A DNA stretch of 5,380 nt from Acidobacteriota bacterium (GTDB lineage: Bacteria > Acidobacteriota > Terriglobia > Terriglobales > Acidobacteriaceae), in contig QIAK01000292.1 of assembly GCA_003225515.1 (NCBI GenBank), positions 1-5,380 of the forward strand, in the 5' to 3' direction. The translations under genes were made by a program, and so were the position numbers. Positions within the stretch are counted from its first letter, which is position 1; every line of letters begins with the position of its first letter. The notes under the pieces were generated by a model, which had not been told where the DNA came from, made no database searches, and saw only the letters and a list, made by a program, of their open reading frames with translations. Positions 1 through 5,380 of the stretch are shown here, one piece after another.

Positions 1-888
1 GAAATCACTGAGCACATTTGCGAGCTGGCCTTCGGTCGAGCCCTCGTTGACGTGATGGTCCCAGCCGCTGATATCGGCGAATGCTACCTGCACTCCCAGG
101 TTTGCCTTGATCAATTGGGCGAGTTGCCGCAGACCTTCGCCGAAGCGTCCCCGCGTAGGATAGTTCGCTCCGGCGGCGGGCGTATATTTCCCTGGATCGG
201 CGGCTTTCAGCATCTTTACCGCATCGAATGTTTCCGCGCCTGTGCCGTGCAGCACGCTATCGGATGAATGGTCATACATCGCCTGAAATGCGTTCGCAGC
301 GGGCGAGGCCTTGGGATTTCTTCCGCCGACAGAAAAATCATTGATGTTGTTCATTGCAACGGCAGGCTCGGCGCCGCTCAAAATTCGCGGAACGGAAGGT
401 CCAAACGCGATCGCGCGGAACGGAGAACTCTGCGTCGCCGGCAAGCTGCGGAGCGATCGGTTCAGCCATCCATCTTCTGTAACTTTCACGCCAGGAGTTC
501 CGGTTTCCATGAAATCCTGCGCATCGAAATGCGAGCGCGTAATGTCAGGCGAGCCGGCAGCATGCACAATCGCCAGATGTCCCGCCTGCCATAGCGGCTG
601 AAACGCTGTTAGTGACGGATGCAGCCCGAAGAAACCGTTCAGATCGATCACCGACTTGCGCGGAATGTTGATGCTGGGGCGCATGGCGTAATACTGCGAC
701 TCGCCATAGGGAACCACAATGTTCAGGCCATCGGCAGCACCGCGTTGAAAGATGACGACCAGGCGCTTAGTGCGTGCTCCGTTTTCGGTCGCGCCGAAAG
801 CTGCCCGGGTGAGGAAACCAGGGACCGCCGTCGTGCCGACCACGGCGAGAGCGCTGTTGCGGAGAAATACGCGACGGGTGATGGACAT
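1..888 (-). CDS. DUF1501 family exported protein, Tat signal (C-terminus cut by window edge)
   Basis: The frame is open from an ATG at 888 to the window edge, giving 296 residues; family members are usually about 400-450, so the C-terminal third is missing. Residues 5-10 read RRVFLR, followed by a hydrophobic stretch and an AFGA-type cleavage region near 30-33: a twin-arginine signal peptide, so export of a folded, probably metal-containing protein is predicted. DUF1501 hallmarks follow: FQRGAADGLNIVVP at 47-60, RSHFDAQDFMETG at 118-130 and SGWDHH ending at 279, the last with His/Asp residues of the type that bind metal. The family is placed in the alkaline phosphatase/sulfatase-like superfamily; the substrate is unknown. 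The start is supported by a GAGGT ribosome binding site six bases upstream and by the Tat motif lying directly behind it. It follows the DUF1800 gene by 91 bases on the same strand, a frequent pairing, so co-transcription is likely. Family assignment is firm; enzymatic activity is inferred. Confidence 0.93.
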   Translation of the reverse strand, partial: MSITRRVFLRNSALAVVGTTAVPGFLTRAAFGATENGARTKRLVVIFQRGAADGLNIVVPYGESQYYAMRPSINIPRKSVIDLNGFFGLHPSLTAFQPLWQAGHLAIVHAAGSPDITRSHFDAQDFMETGTPGVKVTEDGWLNRSLRSLPATQSSPFRAIAFGPSVPRILSGAEPAVAMNNINDFSVGGRNPKASPAANAFQAMYDHSSDSVLHGTGAETFDAVKMLKAADPGKYTPAAGANYPTRGRFGEGLRQLAQLIKANLGVQVAFADISGWDHHVNEGSTEGQLANVLSDF

Positions 889-894
889 GGTTCT

Positions 895-899
895 ACCTC
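895..899 (-). promoter_or_regulatory. Ribosome binding site of the DUF1501 gene
   Basis: On the minus strand GAGGT lies six bases before the ATG at 888. It fixes the start of the DUF1501 gene. It lies immediately beside the last unit of the heptad repeat hairpin (901-972), so folding of that hairpin could influence access to it; this is inference. Confidence 0.75.
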
Positions 900-972
900 A
901 GCTCTCAGCGATCAGCGCTCAGTTATCAGCTTCTCAGAACTAGCTGATAGCTGACGGCTGAAAGCTGATAGC
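898..972. repeat. Period-7 TCAG/CTGA repeat forming a long imperfect hairpin
   Basis: On the plus strand TCAG occurs at 898, 905, 912, 919 and 926, exactly seven bases apart, and the complementary CTGA occurs at 944, 951, 958 and 965, again seven apart. The two arms are inverted copies. Bases 901-931 pair with 942-972 around a ten-base loop (932-941), with about five mismatches, one G-U pair and the mismatches falling mostly in the variable positions of each heptad. The structure fills the gap between the DUF1800 stop (980) and the DUF1501 ribosome binding site (895-899). It lacks a T-run on the minus strand side, so it is not a classical terminator. It may act as an mRNA stabiliser or attenuator within the operon, or be a dispersed intergenic repeat element. 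Similar AGCTGATAGCTGA-type repeats are, as far as I recall, scattered in acidobacterial genomes. Confidence 0.8.
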
Positions 973-979
973 CAGGATC

Positions 980-3187
<2,208 letters not shown>

Positions 3188-3195
3188 AAATCTGG

Positions 3196-3200
3196 CCCCC
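3196..3200 (-). promoter_or_regulatory. Likely ribosome binding site for the DUF1800 ATG start
   Basis: On the minus strand GGGGG sits eight bases before the ATG at 3187. It is a G-rich rather than a perfect GGAGG match. A competing GGGAAG at 3212-3217 could serve the TTG at 3202, so the site supports but does not settle the start. Confidence 0.4.
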
Positions 3201-3234
3201 AAGAAAACACGCTTCCCACAGAACAGCTCTCTTG

Positions 3235-3240
3235 ATTATG
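3235..3240 (-). promoter_or_regulatory. Possible -10 element for the DUF1800-DUF1501 operon
   Basis: On the minus strand CATAAT matches five of six bases of the sigma-70 -10 consensus. It lies just downstream of the terminator-like hairpin after the HD-GYP gene and about 48 bases before the DUF1800 ATG, where a promoter for the next unit would be expected. No good -35 box is visible at 16-18 bases; the region there is T-rich. The call rests mainly on position and one hexamer. Confidence 0.3.
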
Positions 3241-3251
3241 AACCCTCACGG

Positions 3252-3299
3252 AAGAAAAAGTTGCTGTCCCAATCGGTTCCGGAAGTGATTGTAGGACAG
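3252..3299 (-). terminator. Terminator-like hairpin after the HD-GYP gene
   Basis: Reading the minus strand, CTGTCC (3299-3294) pairs with GGACAG (3269-3264), and after a two-base TA bulge CAATC (3291-3287) pairs with GATTG (3274-3270). The twelve-base apex contains the palindrome TTCCGGAA (3277-3284). Four bases after the stem comes a run of five T (3259-3255) inside a pyrimidine stretch. The stem starts 22 bases after the HD-GYP stop codon. An eleven-pair stem followed by a T-run is consistent with intrinsic termination, although the bulge and the short spacer before the T-run make it imperfect. Confidence 0.5.
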
Positions 3300-3321
3300 G
3301 GTTTTGGGAGCCGCAACCGAG

Positions 3322-4617
3322 CTAGTGGCCACTTTCTTTGGTGAGATACATTTTTCCGCGTGAAACTTTGTGCTGCAGCGTGGCCGCCAGGTGATCGATG
3401 TCGGAAGCCGCAATGTTCACCGAAAGGCCGTCGAGCAAGGGAGCGCGACTGCTCCCCACGGCATCGCGCCGCACCTGGATCAGCAGACCTTGCACCACGT
3501 TGGGATCGTATTTCTCAGGAGCCATGCGAACCAGATCGCTGAGCGCGCTGCCCACTGACAAAGGCGCGCGGTACGGACGCGCGCTGGTCATAGCATCAAA
3601 CGAATCGGCGAGGCCTACGATCCGCACAGCCATGGGCAGATCGTCCTGCCCGAGCCGGTCAGGATAGCCAGAGCCGTCACTGCGCTCGTGGTGCCAGCGC
3701 ACGGTCTCAGGAATTTTGGGCCAGGGGAATTGTACGGTGCTGACGATCTGATGGCCGACGGTGGTGTGATCGGCCATTTCTCGGAATTCTTCCGGATCAA
3801 GTGCACCAGGCTTGCCGAAGAGGCGCCGATCGACGGCAACTTTTCCAATGTCGTGAAGGTATCCGGCGCTGCGCAAGGCGGCCACGTCGCTGGGCTCCAT
3901 ACCCATGGCTTCGCCAATGGCGGCGGCATAACGGCCCACTCGTAACGAGTGCCCGTGAATGTTCACATGCTTGACGTCGATGGCGGTGGCGAAAGCTTCC
4001 AGCGCGTTGTCGTAGAAACCGTGTAGCGAGGCCATCAGCCGCAGATTTTCTGAAACCCGTTGCGCGATGGTTTGCGTCAGGGCATGATTCTGAACCGCCA
4101 GCGCGATGTAACTGCACAGCAATTCCAAGGCATCGAGCTCGCTGTCTTCGTAGAGTGCGTCACCGGGACGGCGGCCCAGCCCGACCACTCCGGCAAGCTT
4201 GCCTCCTGCTTTCAAGGGAGCAAGGCATTTGAATAACTCGGGCGCGACATTGCCGTTGGAACTCAGAAAAACCGAGTACGTCGAAGAGTTCAGAACGATT
4301 GGACCACGCGCTGCGCTCAACGCATGTACATGCTTCGGAAGGAGAGGAATGAAGGCGGGATCAGGCATCAGGGCGAATCCCTGTGCGGAGGCGGAAGTCA
4401 GCATGGCAGGCTTGTCGTTGAACAAGAGGAGCGCACCTTCGCGCGCGCCCGCCGCTTCCATGATGGCCGACAGCATCAGCCGCGACGTTTCTGAGAACTC
4501 GCGCTCCGCTGTTAACGCGGGACCGAGCTCAGAAAGCGCCTCAACCGTATGCAACAGCCGCCGTAAATTGTTGGTCTGAATCGCCACCGACGAAGTGGGA
4601 GCCAGATCGCAGAGCAA
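3322..4617 (-). CDS. GAF plus HD-GYP protein, predicted cyclic-di-GMP phosphodiesterase
   Basis: Up to 431 residues, no signal peptide or membrane segment, so cytoplasmic. Residues about 25-178 form a GAF-like sensory domain, about 178-205 a helical linker, and about 205-385 an HD-GYP domain. The catalytic signature is intact: HDIGK at 255-259, KPG from 269, His284, HHER at 309-312, DGSGYP at 314-319 and ADSFDAM from 337. HD-GYP enzymes hydrolyse cyclic-di-GMP, usually at a two- or three-metal centre; the GAF ligand cannot be told from sequence. A tail of about 45 residues follows the core. There is no receiver domain, so control probably comes through GAF. The start is unsure: the longest frame begins at TTG 4617 with no clear ribosome binding site, GTG 4587 (residue 11) is an alternative also without one, and the upstream ATG at 4631 is out of frame. 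It lies 97 bases after the HAD gene and is followed by a terminator-like hairpin. Confidence 0.92.
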   Translation of the reverse strand: MLCDLAPTSSVAIQTNNLRRLLHTVEALSELGPALTAEREFSETSRLMLSAIMEAAGAREGALLLFNDKPAMLTSASAQGFALMPDPAFIPLLPKHVHALSAARGPIVLNSSTYSVFLSSNGNVAPELFKCLAPLKAGGKLAGVVGLGRRPGDALYEDSELDALELLCSYIALAVQNHALTQTIAQRVSENLRLMASLHGFYDNALEAFATAIDVKHVNIHGHSLRVGRYAAAIGEAMGMEPSDVAALRSAGYLHDIGKVAVDRRLFGKPGALDPEEFREMADHTTVGHQIVSTVQFPWPKIPETVRWHHERSDGSGYPDRLGQDDLPMAVRIVGLADSFDAMTSARPYRAPLSVGSALSDLVRMAPEKYDPNVVQGLLIQVRRDAVGSSRAPLLDGLSVNIAASDIDHLAATLQHKVSRGKMYLTKESGH

Positions 4618-4683
4618 GACGAGGGTAACATGCGGGAAATCCCTAAGGCGAGGGGCCGTGTTGGTTAGTTTGATGCGGTGGTG

Positions 4684-4717
4684 TAGAAGATCAGGAGTGC
4701 CTGCGCCAGATTTTCTA
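4684..4717 (-). other. Hairpin over the HAD gene stop codon
   Basis: On the minus strand TAGAAAATCTGG (4717-4706), which begins with the TAG stop of the HAD gene, is an inverted copy of CCTGATCTTCTA (4695-4684) with ten of twelve pairs matched and a ten-base loop. No T-run follows on the minus strand, so it is not a standard intrinsic terminator. It could protect the 3' end of the transcript or act in weak termination before the HD-GYP gene. The repeat is visible directly; any role is inference. Confidence 0.45.
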
Positions 4718-5380
4718 GAAGTGCTCGCGGAGTTCTGCGAAGCGGCCGACGATCAGCAATTTCTGGTTTGGAGGCGCGGGGTTGACCTCTTCGTGCTCGA
4801 GAATCCAGGTATCGCCGTGCGGCACGAAAACAGCATGCAATCCCGCGGCGAGCGCAGGATTGATGTCGGATTTCGGGCTGTTGCCAACCATCCACGTAGT
4901 ATCGTGCGCAAGTTCATACTTTTCGACCACACGCGCGTAGGCTGCGGGATTTTTCTCGGCGACGATTTCGATCGCCGCGAAATATTCCTTCAGGCCGGAG
5001 CGCTCGACCTTTCCCGTCTGCTCGAGGAATGCACCTTTCGTCAGCAGAATGAGGCGATGGTTCTGCGATAAATACTGCAGCGTCTCAGGCACCTGGGGCA
5101 ACATCTCGATGGAATGATCGGTAATGCTGTGCGCGAAACTTTGGATCTGAGCATGCAACTCCGGCGTGATGGGCTCGACGCTCAGGCGCTCAAAGGTTTT
5201 CACCAATGCATGCGCAAAACTGTGCAGACCGTATCCGTGAGTGACGATGCATTCGCGCTCGACGTCGTTGAGTACTTCGCGCACCTGCTCGGGAGAATAT
5301 TCGTGGTGATTGAGAAACGAAATGAAACGAGCGATGGCCCTCTCGAAGTAAACATTGTTCTCCCAGAGCGTATCGTCGGC
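4715..5380 (-). CDS. HAD-superfamily hydrolase (N-terminus cut by window edge)
   Basis: The frame runs open from the right window edge to a TAG at 4715, giving 221 residues. The first visible residues are ADDTLWENN, which is motif I of HAD phosphatases (D-x-D-D-T-L) lacking only the nucleophilic Asp that should lie one codon outside the window; the visible Asp2 would be the acid/base residue. Motif II is LILLTKG with Thr at about 114, motif III is the Lys in AEKNP at about 143, and motif IV is MVGNSPKSDINPA with Asp at about 172. A helical cap region lies between motifs I and II (about 10-95), as in C1-cap members such as nucleotidases and phosphoglycolate-type phosphatases. Only some ten residues should be missing, so the whole protein would be about 230. 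A GTG at 5284 is not the real start, because it would remove motif I. Substrate unknown; a cytoplasmic small-molecule phosphatase is likely. Next gene downstream is the HD-GYP protein. Confidence 0.9.
   Translation of the reverse strand, partial: ADDTLWENNVYFERAIARFISFLNHHEYSPEQVREVLNDVERECIVTHGYGLHSFAHALVKTFERLSVEPITPELHAQIQSFAHSITDHSIEMLPQVPETLQYLSQNHRLILLTKGAFLEQTGKVERSGLKEYFAAIEIVAEKNPAAYARVVEKYELAHDTTWMVGNSPKSDINPALAAGLHAVFVPHGDTWILEHEEVNPAPPNQKLLIVGRFAELREHF

Noticed and set aside
898..972. CRISPR array or intrinsic terminator
   Set aside because: The repeat unit is only seven bases with no spacers, which excludes CRISPR, and no T-run follows the stem on the transcribed strand.
4512..4631. 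39-residue minus-strand frame from ATG 4631 as a separate small gene
   Set aside because: The product is Arg/Cys-rich and looks like an out-of-frame reading of the HD-GYP N-terminus; kept only as a note on start uncertainty.
4595..5071. A 158-codon plus-strand open frame opposite the HAD gene and the 4618-4714 gap
   Set aside because: It covers the antisense of HAD motifs III and IV, has no recognisable domain, and no credible ribosome binding site was seen.

Overview
The window carries four protein genes, all on the minus strand, so the order of reading is from high to low coordinates. No RNA gene, CRISPR array, insertion sequence or phage gene was found. The sequence is moderately GC-rich, and the gene mix (a paired DUF1800/DUF1501 exported protein module, a GAF plus HD-GYP signalling protein, a HAD phosphatase) together with heptameric TCAG-type intergenic repeats suggests a member of the Acidobacteriota (Terriglobia/Koribacter-like). 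That placement is inference from gene content and style, not from a marker gene.

Layout in the direction of transcription: (1) 5380-4715, a HAD-superfamily hydrolase cut by the window edge one residue after its expected catalytic Asp; (2) about 97 bases containing a hairpin over the HAD stop codon; (3) 4617-3322, a GAF plus HD-GYP protein, a predicted cyclic-di-GMP phosphodiesterase, whose start codon is uncertain; (4) an intergenic stretch that reads as a terminator for the HD-GYP gene followed by a possible promoter for the next unit; (5) 3187-980, a DUF1800 protein with a Sec-type signal peptide and three low-complexity segments; (6) a 91-base gap filled by a long heptad-repeat hairpin; (7) 888-1, the N-terminal 296 residues of a DUF1501 protein with a twin-arginine signal, cut by the left window edge.

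DUF1800 and DUF1501 proteins are commonly encoded side by side in many bacteria and are both exported here, one apparently by Sec and one by Tat, so they probably form a two-gene operon with a shared envelope or extracytoplasmic role that is not known. The HD-GYP protein and the HAD hydrolase look like separate cytoplasmic housekeeping or signalling genes. I found no convincing evidence of a novel defence or mobile system. The most interesting non-coding signal is the period-7 inverted repeat between the DUF1800 and DUF1501 genes.
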